In this document: positions 26,396 to 35,205 of the stretch, piece after piece
How positions within the stretch are numbered: the stretch's first letter is position 1
Layout: every line of letters starts with the position of its first letter
Assembly: GCA_964472505.1 (NCBI GenBank)
Contig: CAYYQW010000028.1
Coordinates: 1-43,625, forward strand
Source: JAYEIA01 sp964472505
GTDB taxonomy: Bacteria; Bacteroidota; Bacteroidia; Bacteroidales; JAADGE01
Length of the DNA: 43,625 bases
Reading direction: 5' to 3'
Notes under the pieces: generated by a model
Told to the model about the DNA's origin: nothing
What the model saw: only the letters and a program-made list of their open reading frames with translations
Database searches by the model: none
Translations under genes and position numbers: made by a program

Positions 26396-27025
26396 TTATT
26401 TCAAATACGAAAGTCCCTCTGTAGCTGATTCATCGCCCGGTTTGGCCATGAGCGCTTTGTTAAAATATACTTCGGCATCGCGTTGTTTGCCGAGGAAGTA
26501 TGCCGTCCAACCGCTCATCAGCAAGGCATCGTAATCAAAAGGGTAGAGGTCCACAACCGTACTGAAATGATTCATGGCTTTGAGGTAGTTTTTTTGTCCG
26601 TAATACAACAAACCGATTCTGTAATTGGCAATGGTGTTTTTTGGGGCAATTTCCAGAATTTTTTTATAGATATTTTCAACTTCCGCCCATTTCCCTTTTG
26701 CAGCTTTGGGATATATCAGCCCAAATTTGGCTTCAATGGCATAAGGCCTGAGATTTACGGCTTTTTGGTAGTGAGCACCCGATTTATCGAACAATCCGGC
26801 GTTGTAGAGCAGCCAGCCGATACGCAGGTTTAATTCATAAGAATCATCGGAATAGACTTTTTTTAGCGTTTCGGCGGCTTTTTTGTATTCGCCCGATTTT
26901 TCTTGTCGATATGATTTTTCAAATGCCGAGATAATCGTCTCATTGCTTTGCGCCGATAATGAAAAACTTAGCAGAATAAAGCCTGCCGATAAGATAATTC
27001 GTTGGATGTTTTTTAAAAGTACCAT
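26396..27025 (-). CDS. Secreted TPR protein
   Basis: The 209-residue protein has a signal peptide (to about residue 25, FSLSAQ) and then about five tetratricopeptide repeats, for example AIEAKFGLIYPKAAKGKW and TIANYRIGLLYYGQKNYLKA. TPRs hold protein partners; it should be periplasmic. Its start overlaps the end of the TPR-barrel gene by 13 bases, so it is the last gene of the operon from 33271. It may be a truncated relative of the TPR part of its neighbour and may bind the barrel protein. Confidence 0.75.
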   Translation of the reverse strand: MVLLKNIQRIILSAGFILLSFSLSAQSNETIISAFEKSYRQEKSGEYKKAAETLKKVYSDDSYELNLRIGWLLYNAGLFDKSGAHYQKAVNLRPYAIEAKFGLIYPKAAKGKWAEVENIYKKILEIAPKNTIANYRIGLLYYGQKNYLKAMNHFSTVVDLYPFDYDALLMSGWTAYFLGKQRDAEVYFNKALMAKPGDESATEGLSYLK

Positions 27026-28371
27026 AATATGCCTCCTGTTATTGATTGGTTATTGTATTGAATGTTTTGTTCCGTATTGTTTAATATATAGCTGTTTTCT
27101 CTGTTTTCATATTCATATTTTAAGAAAAAATTGATTTTTTCATCTTTATTATTGATCTTTAGTAAGACTTCATACTTTCTCAGCAGCGGGTTAGGATTAT
27201 CGTTTACAATGTAAGCATTCATTTCCGTGTAGTTTTCAATTGTTCCGAATAGGGCTGAGGGTTGTAAAAATATATGCTTACCGATAAAAAAACCGGCATG
27301 CGGTTTGAAAATTAGTGACTGTTGCACATTCAGATTATTTTGAAATTGCTGCCAAACAAACAGTTCGCTCCCGACTGATAACATTCGATTTCCAAAAGGA
27401 TACCATTTTACATCAATGCCGGTTTGCATTTGTGTTTTCCCGGCCAGTCCGGCCAGTGATGCTTTAATACTGCTTTGAAAACTGCCAATTTGTTTGCCGG
27501 CACTGAGCGCGGCGGCAAAGGAATGATTATTGACATCATACAAATTGGTATTGGCTATACCGCCCGGCCCGGGCCTTTGGACTTCGGAATAGGCATAAAT
27601 TCTCGTGTAAATATAATGCCCTGCCAGGCTGAACATCCAATTTTTCTTGCTGTGTTTGGAATACTGTAAATAGTATTGGTGGCGGCCTGTGTTTTCATCA
27701 AAAACGGCGGGTAAATCCGTATATTCCGAATTATATATTCGGTTGCTCATGCTAAAGCGAGAGTAGGCATGATAAATTTTATTTCCTTTATTGCCTTGGT
27801 GTATCAGCCCAAGATTAAAGTAATTTCCATTTTGAGCAACTGCTTGTCCCAATTGGTCTCCGGCTTGAATGTTGGCCGTATAATCTTGGGGAATTACAGA
27901 TTGAAATTCGATATTCATTCCCGAAATAAAAGGCGGCTTTTCATATCCGATACGCTTTTGTGATTCTTTCGGAAGCGTTTCGGACAGACGTTTGGCAGCA
28001 TCAAACTGCCCGGCATACAGATACGAATAATACAGGCTTTCGGCAGTAAAAGCATTTTCAGGTTTCATTTCAAGAGCCTTGCGAAAATGTGTGGCTGCAT
28101 TTAAGTAATTCTGTTTTTCAAAATAAGCAATGCCCAGACGTAGATGTAAATAATAGAAGTCATGCCCGTTTCGCAGGGCTTTGTTGCCTGTTTTTATGAG
28201 CTCCGTCCAGTTTGCTTCCAAATAATATTTATAAGTCTTAGCATCGGCTTCCGCATAGCTTATTTTTTGTGCTTTTAAAGCATGCGGCAAAGCTAAGAGT
28301 ATGACTATTATTAGAATCGATATTGCTTTATTATTTGACAAATTCCACATATTACCTTTTGTTATTTTCAT
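27013..28371 (-). CDS. TPR plus outer-membrane beta-barrel protein
   Basis: The 452-residue protein has a signal peptide (IIVILLALPHALKAQ, cleavage near residue 35), two or three TPRs (about 45-140, with RLGIAYFEKQNYLNAATHF) and a long C-terminal part of amphipathic strands ending in ITGGILWYF. The TPR-then-barrel design resembles YaiO-type outer-membrane proteins, some of which serve polymer export. It overlaps the urea-transporter/M23 gene by 4 bases (ATGA). In this operon it could be the outer-membrane port or an anchor for the peptidase. Family and role are inferred from architecture. Confidence 0.7.
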   Translation of the reverse strand: MKITKGNMWNLSNNKAISILIIVILLALPHALKAQKISYAEADAKTYKYYLEANWTELIKTGNKALRNGHDFYYLHLRLGIAYFEKQNYLNAATHFRKALEMKPENAFTAESLYYSYLYAGQFDAAKRLSETLPKESQKRIGYEKPPFISGMNIEFQSVIPQDYTANIQAGDQLGQAVAQNGNYFNLGLIHQGNKGNKIYHAYSRFSMSNRIYNSEYTDLPAVFDENTGRHQYYLQYSKHSKKNWMFSLAGHYIYTRIYAYSEVQRPGPGGIANTNLYDVNNHSFAAALSAGKQIGSFQSSIKASLAGLAGKTQMQTGIDVKWYPFGNRMLSVGSELFVWQQFQNNLNVQQSLIFKPHAGFFIGKHIFLQPSALFGTIENYTEMNAYIVNDNPNPLLRKYEVLLKINNKDEKINFFLKYEYENRENSYILNNTEQNIQYNNQSITGGILWYF

Positions 28372-30554
28372 GAGTTTTGAATGCGTTGTGATTTCTGTAT
28401 TTTCAATTGTCTTTGTTCTCCTGACAAATATATCTTTCCGGTTGGTTTAATTGAAAGCTGTGTTTTTTTCGTACTTAAAATTTTGTCCAAAAACAGATTT
28501 CTCTGTAATGTTTCAGCTTCAACCGGGCTGTCTGCAAGGGTATCGTTATATTTTTTGCATACGAAAGTATATTCTGTTTTGAGCAGCATAACAAAAGGAG
28601 CGATAAAGTCATGAAAGAACAGCCGGTATTTGGGAAAGCTGAAGTTAATCTGCATGGCCTCTTCATACCTTGTGTTTTCAATGAAAACAAATTTTACTCG
28701 GTATGCGGCTTTAAAGAATGTAAATAATTCACTTCTTTTGCTTCCGTAGAAGTTCGAAAAATAAAAATGTTCATCGTTTTGTTCGTAATAAGCGCGTGCG
28801 CCGGTTTTTTTGCATTTTATAAATGTGAAGTTGTAAGGGTCTTTATCAATATTCCATTTTACGGTCTCACCTTTTTCATTGATGCAGTTGAGTGTTTGTC
28901 CGGGGACAAATGAAAAAGCTTTTTGCAGCACTTCATTAATGGAGGGTTTGTACACCTTTTGATTTTCTTTGGGAATACCTTCTCCGAAACGGTTTTTGTC
29001 TCCGTCTTTTACGATGTAGTTTTCAAACGGATAAGGTAAGGTGGGCGCACCGAGTTGAGCGGTTAGCTGCATCTGAAAATGCAAATGCGGATAAGGCGAA
29101 TGCCCCGAATTACCGACTTGTGCCAGAATTTGAGATTTTTTTACGGCTTCCCCTTTTTTTACTTTAAAACTGCCTTCTTTCAAATGGCTTAATTGGCTGT
29201 AAATGTATTCGTTGTGTTTTATGATTATGGTGTTTCCCCAATTTTGGCGCGTGTTGGTTTCGCCGATTTTGTTATCACTAATGTTGTCGATGATATCGGC
29301 TACGGTTCCGTCGGCCGGGGCACTGACATATTTTTCGTAGCAATAATAGTCATTTGGCAGGTCGCCTTCGTTTTTATAAGTACTGCCGGAGGCATCGCTA
29401 ATTTCAAAATCAAGGGCATGCTGCCACTCGCCTTTATGAGTATATTTGCCGTTGTAGCCTTGTGTAACTTTCCATTCACCCCAAAAAGGCAGAGCAATGT
29501 CAACCGAAGGTTTGTTTTTGAACCTAAGGTTTTGGATTTTGTTTAAATAAAGGCTTTCCTCAGGGCTTTTTTGTCCGGTATAGTTTACTTCTAATTTTGA
29601 CGGGAATAAGCGTAATTTCATCACATAAAGAAAAAGTAATACCACCATATTAAAAGGCAGGGCATATACTGCTAAACCAAATTGTGCCAGTATTTTTTGT
29701 GAAGACACGGTGATAATTACCGTAATGGGCAACAGGAGCAGCACCCACAAATAGGAACGCAGGGAAGGTATGATAAAAAATCCGCCCACTGCAATTGAAG
29801 TCAGTATGTAGTTAAAGCCTATGTTGTTGTATGCCAACTCATTGAAGTCGCTGCCGAGTAAGCTGTAAAATGCAAAAGCTGCAAAAAAACCAAGAAGACT
29901 TAGTGTGAGAGCAATTCGTGAATAATGCAACAATCCGATAAATACTAAAACACCGGCTAATATGTTAGGCTGAAAAATTATGGCTCCAAGCGACATCAGA
30001 TAAGTTCTGATGATGGGGCAGCATTCGTAATTTTGTATGTATCCGTAGATCTCCGTAAAGTTTTTTCCGCCCAAAGCATAAAGTTCGTTATATGTAAACA
30101 GATTGCGTTCGCTTAGTTGCAGGGCATCAAAATTCAAGGATGCCGTAAATACCAGCCAAAGGCTGATAATGAACGGAACACTCAAAAACGGAAGGCTGTA
30201 TTTGTAAAAAACACCTTCCACGGCCAGTGTAATTAAAATACTTAAAATTGCTGCAAACAGAACCAGAGCCGTAAGCTCTATGCTCGGCTGATAATAGAAA
30301 CCAATACCCAAGCCAACCAGCAATGCATTAAATCCGTAAAGGCCGTTTTGGGAGTTGTGCTTGCTGAAGCCCGACAAATAGGCCGTAATATTGGCTGCCA
30401 CTACGGACAGCAAGCCGTAAAAACCGGCCCATATATCAAAAAATGAAGCCAAAATCAGCAAGCCGCCCAAAACTTTTGATTGAGAAAAGAATATTTGGGA
30501 ATAGCTGTTGAGTATGGTAAATACGATGCTTTTTAAGGGCCGAAGTTTTTGCAT
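28368..30554 (-). CDS. Urea-transporter domain fused to M23 peptidase
   Basis: The 728-residue protein has an N-terminal urea-transporter-like channel domain (about residues 1-310; SQNGLYGFNALLVGLGIGF is the conserved first-repeat region) with about ten transmembrane helices. An LytM/M23 zinc-peptidase domain follows (about 350-510) with THKGEWQHALDFE and HLHF at 490-493. A further C-terminal domain of about 200 residues is unrecognised. UT channels pass urea or similar small neutral molecules; M23 peptidases cut peptidoglycan cross-links. The fusion occurs in Bacteroidota, but its purpose is unknown to me. It lies between a PLP decarboxylase and the TPR-barrel gene in the same operon. Confidence 0.82.
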   Translation of the reverse strand: MQKLRPLKSIVFTILNSYSQIFFSQSKVLGGLLILASFFDIWAGFYGLLSVVAANITAYLSGFSKHNSQNGLYGFNALLVGLGIGFYYQPSIELTALVLFAAILSILITLAVEGVFYKYSLPFLSVPFIISLWLVFTASLNFDALQLSERNLFTYNELYALGGKNFTEIYGYIQNYECCPIIRTYLMSLGAIIFQPNILAGVLVFIGLLHYSRIALTLSLLGFFAAFAFYSLLGSDFNELAYNNIGFNYILTSIAVGGFFIIPSLRSYLWVLLLLPITVIITVSSQKILAQFGLAVYALPFNMVVLLFLYVMKLRLFPSKLEVNYTGQKSPEESLYLNKIQNLRFKNKPSVDIALPFWGEWKVTQGYNGKYTHKGEWQHALDFEISDASGSTYKNEGDLPNDYYCYEKYVSAPADGTVADIIDNISDNKIGETNTRQNWGNTIIIKHNEYIYSQLSHLKEGSFKVKKGEAVKKSQILAQVGNSGHSPYPHLHFQMQLTAQLGAPTLPYPFENYIVKDGDKNRFGEGIPKENQKVYKPSINEVLQKAFSFVPGQTLNCINEKGETVKWNIDKDPYNFTFIKCKKTGARAYYEQNDEHFYFSNFYGSKRSELFTFFKAAYRVKFVFIENTRYEEAMQINFSFPKYRLFFHDFIAPFVMLLKTEYTFVCKKYNDTLADSPVEAETLQRNLFLDKILSTKKTQLSIKPTGKIYLSGEQRQLKIQKSQRIQNS

Positions 30555-30569
30555 TTTTAAGATTGACGG

Positions 30570-31916
30570 TTATTTAAGATGTTCGGGTGTTTGCTCTTGT
30601 CGGGCAAAGACTTCCGTGTCTTCTTTTTTACGAATGATGTGTGTGTTTTTATCCGGGTCGATTAACACTACATTGGGCCGCAAGGTGATGAACTGGAGCC
30701 ATTGCGTAACATTGTATGCTCCGACTTTAGGAATAACGAGATGTTGTCCTTTTTCGAGATGCGGGAATTTTACGGCATCGCGAATCACATCAATATTCAT
30801 ACAAAGCGGGCCGTATATGACCGTGTCTTCGGCATGCGAACCTACTTCTTCGGCCGGGAATATATCAAAGTCATACCAGAATGCTGTAAAAAGTAAATTC
30901 ACGCCGGCATCAATAATCAGAGCACGCCTGCCGTCCGACAAGCGTTTGTTGGCCACAACCGTAGACAACATGGTGCCTGCATTAGTGATAAGGCTTCTGC
31001 CGGTTTCCAGAAAAAGGGTGGGCAAGTGCCCGGGATCAACGGATGAATTTATCAAAGCCGTGGTAATGGCTTCTGAATATTCATCATAACTTGGCGATGT
31101 GTCTTTCCCGGGCAGGTATGCCCCTTTTAGGGTATTGTCGGAGGCAAAACCGCCGCCCATATCAATATATTTTATTTTGTGGTCGAATTTTTGGTCGATT
31201 TTCGCTGCTAAATCAGCCATTTTCGCCGCTGCAACGCCATAGGGCTCAGCCGCCATAAGGTAGGTTCCGATATGGGTGTGCAGCCCGACCAGGTCTATTT
31301 TCTTTGAAAGCATAATTCGGTTGACGGCTGTCCATGCTTCGCCGTTTTCATAATTAAAGCCGAAACGATCCCATTTTGGGTATATACCGGTATCCATATT
31401 GATTCGAATAGCTGTTTGCGGGCGTTTTTCGATTTTTTCGGCTATATTCAGCAAGCTGTAAAGTTCGTCGAAATGGTCGATGTGGATGAGTGAATTGTTT
31501 TCAACGGCTTTTATTAATTCTTCATCGGTTTTGTAGGGCCCGTTAAATATTATTTTTTCGCCGGCAACGCCGTTTGCCAATGCTTTATCGTATTCAAAGC
31601 CCGAAACCACTTCCGCCCAAGCGCCTTCATCGTGAAAAATTCTGCATACGGCATCCAAATAATTGGTTTTGTAAGACCAGGCAAGTTGTACTTTAGGATA
31701 TTTGGATGAAAAGGCTCTGTAAAGCTTTTGATATTCTTTGCGCATGCTGCTTTCGGAGAATACAAACAGGGGCGAACCGTATTGCTCAATCAAGTCGTTT
31801 ACGGCAATGCCTTCTATTTTTGAAATATGTTTTACGGGCGGCTGCATTCCGAATTTATCGGGCAGGCCGTCGTTTATTCTTGTAATTACCGGACTTTCGT
31901 ATTTTCGTTTACTCAT
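30570..31916 (-). CDS. Fold-type III PLP decarboxylase (LysA/ODC family)
   Basis: The 448-residue enzyme belongs to the diaminopimelate/ornithine/arginine decarboxylase family. The PLP lysine is K83 in AWSYKTNYL. GLHTHIG (211-217) and MGGGF (253-257) form the phosphate-binding region, and LETGRSL (303-309) is conserved. The active-site motif is YGPLCMNIDVI with C372 and D376: it lacks the CES pattern of true diaminopimelate decarboxylases and resembles more the C-x3-D of ornithine-type enzymes. Substrate is therefore uncertain. An N-terminal extension of about 40 residues precedes the barrel. It sits 47 bases after an ATP-grasp gene and 15 before the UT-M23 gene, which argues for a specialised pathway rather than lysine synthesis. 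Confidence 0.82.
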   Translation of the reverse strand: MSKRKYESPVITRINDGLPDKFGMQPPVKHISKIEGIAVNDLIEQYGSPLFVFSESSMRKEYQKLYRAFSSKYPKVQLAWSYKTNYLDAVCRIFHDEGAWAEVVSGFEYDKALANGVAGEKIIFNGPYKTDEELIKAVENNSLIHIDHFDELYSLLNIAEKIEKRPQTAIRINMDTGIYPKWDRFGFNYENGEAWTAVNRIMLSKKIDLVGLHTHIGTYLMAAEPYGVAAAKMADLAAKIDQKFDHKIKYIDMGGGFASDNTLKGAYLPGKDTSPSYDEYSEAITTALINSSVDPGHLPTLFLETGRSLITNAGTMLSTVVANKRLSDGRRALIIDAGVNLLFTAFWYDFDIFPAEEVGSHAEDTVIYGPLCMNIDVIRDAVKFPHLEKGQHLVIPKVGAYNVTQWLQFITLRPNVVLIDPDKNTHIIRKKEDTEVFARQEQTPEHLK

Positions 31917-31963
31917 GGCTGCTTGTGTTTTTTAAATTTGTGATACCAATTCTGTGTATGAGC

Positions 31964-33007
31964 TTAGAGCTCTCCGGTTACCGATAATTTTTCAAACTGT
32001 GATATATCTCCAATCAGGTCGTAAGAATAGCGGATAAACATTTTTCCGTGTTCAAAACTTTCAAAAGGCTCAACTTCTTGTCCGAGGGCAAGTTTTACCA
32101 GAGCTTCGGGCAGGTTTTGGCCGGCTGCCGTTGCCAGATATACCCAAGCCGGTATGCGCGGGTTTATTTCTATGAGATAATAGGTATTGTCATGGGTTTT
32201 AATAATTTCTAATTCCATGCCGCCTCGCCATTGGGTGTTTCTGATTAAATCGCGGGTAAGTTCCAGCATTTTTTTGTCGCTCAGGCTGATTCCGCCCCAG
32301 GCTTTGCCTTTGTCGGTAATGTATTGCTTACGCATGGGTACGGCGCCTATGGTATTTCCTTTGCCGTCGCCCAGCGCAACTACGTTTACTTCCGTTCCGC
32401 GTATAAATTCCTGTATAATAACCGGAACGCCCCATTTGGCCGATATTTTATTGAAATGTTCCTTTACCTGCTCTCGGTTGTAGGCTAAATAAGCGTCATA
32501 ATATTTGCCTTTTACTAAAACCGGGTATTCAAACTCTTCTTCTGCCTTTTTTATATCATTATAGTTTGAAACGCTTTTATCTTTAGGGACATGAATGCCG
32601 TATTTTTTTCCGAATTCGTATAAGTTCGTTTTTTGGCGTTCTTCAAATTGTTTGATGGTAGGAAGAAATATTCGGATGCCTTTTTCTTTCAGGCGTTCTT
32701 CGGCTTTTATGAAACTAAAAAGTTCGGCATCAAAATTGGGTATGATGATATCGATTTTTTCACGCTCTTGAATTTCAAAAATACGCGTCAGAAGTGTTTC
32801 ATAGCCCAATGAGGGATAAGGGATTTGAAAAATTTTATCGGCTACGCCTTCCATATAAATGCCCGGTTCCAGATTTTCATACACCAATCCGATGATACGT
32901 ACATCAAAGCTTTCGGATTCGCGCAGACTTCTGATTACCGGCACGCCCGGGCCCGGATTATCGGTGTTGTTCAGGCCGGTTACGGCTATTGTGTATTTTG
33001 GTTTCAT
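31964..33007 (-). CDS. ATP-grasp ligase
   Basis: The 347-residue protein has an N-terminal nucleotide-type fold (IAVTGLNNTDNPGPGVPVIR) and an ATP-grasp core. YPVLVKGK (161-168) carries the ATP lysine, IIQEFIRGTEVNVV (197-210) is the hinge, and EINPR (280-284) gives the metal ligands. It is of the CarB-like type. Such enzymes activate a carboxylate as acyl phosphate and join it to an amine. It begins 12 bases after a PqqD-like gene, so the substrate might be a peptide or a carrier-bound residue; this is inference. The product may be linked to the decarboxylase that follows. Confidence 0.85.
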   Translation of the reverse strand: MKPKYTIAVTGLNNTDNPGPGVPVIRSLRESESFDVRIIGLVYENLEPGIYMEGVADKIFQIPYPSLGYETLLTRIFEIQEREKIDIIIPNFDAELFSFIKAEERLKEKGIRIFLPTIKQFEERQKTNLYEFGKKYGIHVPKDKSVSNYNDIKKAEEEFEYPVLVKGKYYDAYLAYNREQVKEHFNKISAKWGVPVIIQEFIRGTEVNVVALGDGKGNTIGAVPMRKQYITDKGKAWGGISLSDKKMLELTRDLIRNTQWRGGMELEIIKTHDNTYYLIEINPRIPAWVYLATAAGQNLPEALVKLALGQEVEPFESFEHGKMFIRYSYDLIGDISQFEKLSVTGEL

Positions 33008-33019
33008 GCTGTGTGGAGA

Positions 33020-33271
33020 TTAGTCGGAGTTTGAAAGAGACAGATTTTCCAACATATTTAAAAAGTCAAAATAGTTCTTTTCAAACACATCTTTATCCAC
33101 ATCAAACTCATTCAGGAAGTATGTTTTGATTTGCTCGTCCGTTTTTCCTTCTTTCAGAAGGCGTATGATTTCTCGTCCGGTTTCGTTGGTAGTGTAGGAT
33201 TCGCCGGTGTTCGGGTCAAATATAAAACCGGTTTCGCTTACTGCCAGAGTTTTTCGTATTTGCATAAACAT
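33020..33271 (-). CDS. PqqD-like small protein
   Basis: The protein of about 83 residues shows the PqqD-family pattern: a strand GFIFDPNTGESYTTNETG, then helices around IIRLLKEGKTDEQIKTYF and FDVDKDVFEKNYFDFLNML. PqqD-like proteins bind peptide substrates for modifying enzymes, as recognition elements in RiPP pathways. A longer frame begins at 33295, but a TATATTTG promoter box covers its first codons, so I prefer the Met at 33271 (or 33265). This would give an almost leaderless message. It heads a six-gene operon, 12 bases before the ATP-grasp gene. No precursor peptide is obvious beside it. Confidence 0.75.
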   Translation of the reverse strand: MFMQIRKTLAVSETGFIFDPNTGESYTTNETGREIIRLLKEGKTDEQIKTYFLNEFDVDKDVFEKNYFDFLNMLENLSLSNSD

Positions 33272-33281
33272 ATTTTTTATA

Positions 33282-33289
33282 CAAATATA
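33282..33289 (-). promoter_or_regulatory. -7 promoter element of the six-gene operon
   Basis: TATATTTG on the minus strand matches TAnnTTTG exactly. It lies 11 bases before the Met codon at 33271, and within the longer open frame, so it decides against the upstream start. Confidence 0.5.
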
Positions 33290-33295
33290 CAGCAT

Positions 33296-33605
33296 AAAAC
33301 TTTTGCCGGTGTTACGATTTTTTGCAAAAGATTTATGAAATTTGTTGGGATAGGAGCATTCTTCTTATTTGAAATTTTAATTATTAGTATCTTAGATAAA
33401 AGAATCCAAATTCGAGAAAATACTGCCACACGAAAACACCTTTAGAATCTCAGAAATATCCGGCTAACCCTAAAAATATACCACAAAGGGCACACAGATA
33501 CACAAAGATAAAAAATAGCCCAACAGGTAATAAATATGCTTTGTGTGCCTTTGTATTCTCTGTGGTTAGAAAAAGCTTGCGAACTGCAAAATTACAGCAA
33601 GTTTT
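33296..33605. repeat. Intergenic region with CCACAAAG-type inverted repeat
   Basis: The 310-base gap holds an imperfect inverted repeat of about 27 bases: a left arm from 33481, starting CCACAAAGGGCACACAG, and a right arm ending CTCTGTGG at 33565. CACAAAGG-rich palindromes of this kind are common dispersed repeats. The rest holds the operon promoter and no gene. Confidence 0.55.
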
Positions 33606-34199
33606 TCAATACAAATCATCCCAAGATTTTTTGTAGTCTTGCGGATTTTGTTTGTATTCGCTCACGGATACGCCCGTTTCTTTTTTAAAAAGATTTGAAA
33701 GGTATTGTACACTGCTGTAATCCATCATATAAGCAATTTCGCTGAGGGTGTATTCTTCGCTGTCAATCAGGTCTTTTATGCGTTCAATTTTATGCAAAAT
33801 AATAAAGCGTTCCAAAGTAAGGGCTTCGTATTTTCGAAAAAGTGCGGAAATGTGCCGATAACTCATGCGCAGTTTTTCCACCAAGTAATCCGATTTTCGA
33901 GCTATGGAGTCGGCATTATTCATGTAGTGAATCAGCTCAATAACGGTTTGTTTAACTTTTTCAAGAATAATCAGTTCCGGGTTTGAAATTAGGCTCAAAC
34001 CGGATACTTTTAGGATTTCGTCAATTTGATTAAGGGTGATGTATTCGTTATCAAAACTTACTTTTGCATAACCGGCTTTCAGTTCATGAATTTCGATGCC
34101 CAAAGGCTCAAACTCCAGTCGTATAAGCCTAAAACAGCAGCGCGAATTCATGTTTTTTATATGAAGTTCATGCGTATGATGTTTTTCCTGCTGTTTCAT
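33606..34199 (-). CDS. Short AraC-family regulator
   Basis: The 197-residue protein has a C-terminal double helix-turn-helix (about residues 110-190; YTLSEIAYMMDYSSVQYLSN and FKKETGVSVSEYK are typical AraC helices). The N-terminal region of about 70 residues includes IHELKAGYAKVSFD and resembles a small ferredoxin-like or HMA-like sensor fold without the CxxC metal site. It would bind DNA and respond to a small ligand or metal; the signal is unknown. It follows the DUF4846 gene by 21 bases on the same strand and probably shares its transcript. It lies just upstream of the PqqD operon. Confidence 0.82.
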   Translation of the reverse strand: MKQQEKHHTHELHIKNMNSRCCFRLIRLEFEPLGIEIHELKAGYAKVSFDNEYITLNQIDEILKVSGLSLISNPELIILEKVKQTVIELIHYMNNADSIARKSDYLVEKLRMSYRHISALFRKYEALTLERFIILHKIERIKDLIDSEEYTLSEIAYMMDYSSVQYLSNLFKKETGVSVSEYKQNPQDYKKSWDDLY

Positions 34200-34220
34200 T
34201 AGAATTCAAAAATAAAGCAA

Positions 34221-35054
34221 TTATTCGGGAAACCGCATTAAATCGGGCCAATAAAATGTCCATTCCGGAGTTTGCAAATGTGTTTCCGTTTGTACTTTGT
34301 ACCAAGGTGATAAGTCTTTATTCATCGGGTTTACCAAAATGTGAATATCTTGCGCGGGCATATAGCTTTGGCTCAGAAGAAAAATGATTTCTCCGGTATT
34401 TTTGTTTTCAGCCATGTCCATTACGGTTACTGCGTGTCCGTAAGGATTTCCGGTTTGAATAAAGATATCGCCGGTTTGTATGTTTTGCGGATTATTAATC
34501 GGCAGAAGTTCATTTTTCAATGATGCTGTGTTGGCATAAGTGAAAATATAATCCATGTATTTTCGGAATTTTTTATAAGTATAGTCGCCTTTGGCATAGT
34601 TGGTATAATATCTTGCTTTCCCGTCCGACAGAAAATTAAAGTGTATTTCGGAAAACTTTTTTTGTGCATATAAGTATTCGCCGCGCAGACGCATGGCGGC
34701 ATCGGCACATTGTTGCAGGTCTCTGTTGCCACGGTCAATTTTCAGAACAGCGTATTGTGAGCTTTGTATGCTTTTCGGTTTTCCGTTGTAGAGATATACC
34801 GTGTTATCATCGGTTTTTAGCTCCAAATTTCGCAAATAGGATGCGAAGCTGTTTTTCGAGACTTCTGTGCGTTCGTATCCGTCGGGCAGCAGAATGTCTC
34901 CAATTTTAGATGCCGGCAAACTGTTCTTCGTTTGCCGTTCGTCCGCAGTGTCGGCTGCCGGGCTTTTGTTTTGTCGGTTGGCTTCGTTTTGCGAATTGCA
35001 GTCGGCGCCGAAAAAAAACAGGGCGAAAAAAATATTCAGATACCTTTTATGCAT
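34221..35054 (-). CDS. DUF4846 secreted lipoprotein
   Basis: The 277-residue protein has an N-terminal hydrophobic stretch ending in GADC, a probable lipobox (C19), then a linker rich in Asn, Lys and Asp. The rest shows the DUF4846 pattern: LPDGYER, then VLKIDRGNRDLQQCADAAMR with the invariant LQQCAD, and later GHAVTVMDMA with a Gly-His pair. The family is common in Bacteroidota; its function is unknown to me. A TAAATTTG promoter box precedes it at 35081-35088 and the AraC-type gene follows after 21 bases. Confidence 0.8.
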   Translation of the reverse strand: MHKRYLNIFFALFFFGADCNSQNEANRQNKSPAADTADERQTKNSLPASKIGDILLPDGYERTEVSKNSFASYLRNLELKTDDNTVYLYNGKPKSIQSSQYAVLKIDRGNRDLQQCADAAMRLRGEYLYAQKKFSEIHFNFLSDGKARYYTNYAKGDYTYKKFRKYMDYIFTYANTASLKNELLPINNPQNIQTGDIFIQTGNPYGHAVTVMDMAENKNTGEIIFLLSQSYMPAQDIHILVNPMNKDLSPWYKVQTETHLQTPEWTFYWPDLMRFPE

Positions 35055-35080
35055 GGCGATTTGTTAAGATGCGGTATGTA

Positions 35081-35088
35081 CAAATTTA
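35081..35088 (-). promoter_or_regulatory. -7 promoter element for the DUF4846/AraC pair
   Basis: TAAATTTG on the minus strand matches TAnnTTTG exactly, 26 bases before the start of the DUF4846 gene. Confidence 0.5.
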
Positions 35089-35130
35089 TATAACTATTTC
35101 GAAAATTCTGCGGCTTAGTTGCACGCAGCT

Positions 35131-35205
35131 CGGACGTTTTCCTCCGGACGTTTTGAAGTCCTTCCTTCGACTGATGCTCAGGAACCGCCGGACGTTCAAA
35201 AGTCC
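35131..35205. repeat. Short CGGACGTT repeats with REP core
   Basis: CGGACGTTTT (35131-35140), CGGACGTTTTGAAGTCC (35145-35161) and CGGACGTTCAAAAGTCC (35189-35205) surround a CTTCGACTGATGCTCAG motif related to the REP at 25938. Each longer copy can fold GGAC against GTCC. The group lies just after the end of the aldo/keto reductase gene. Confidence 0.55.
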
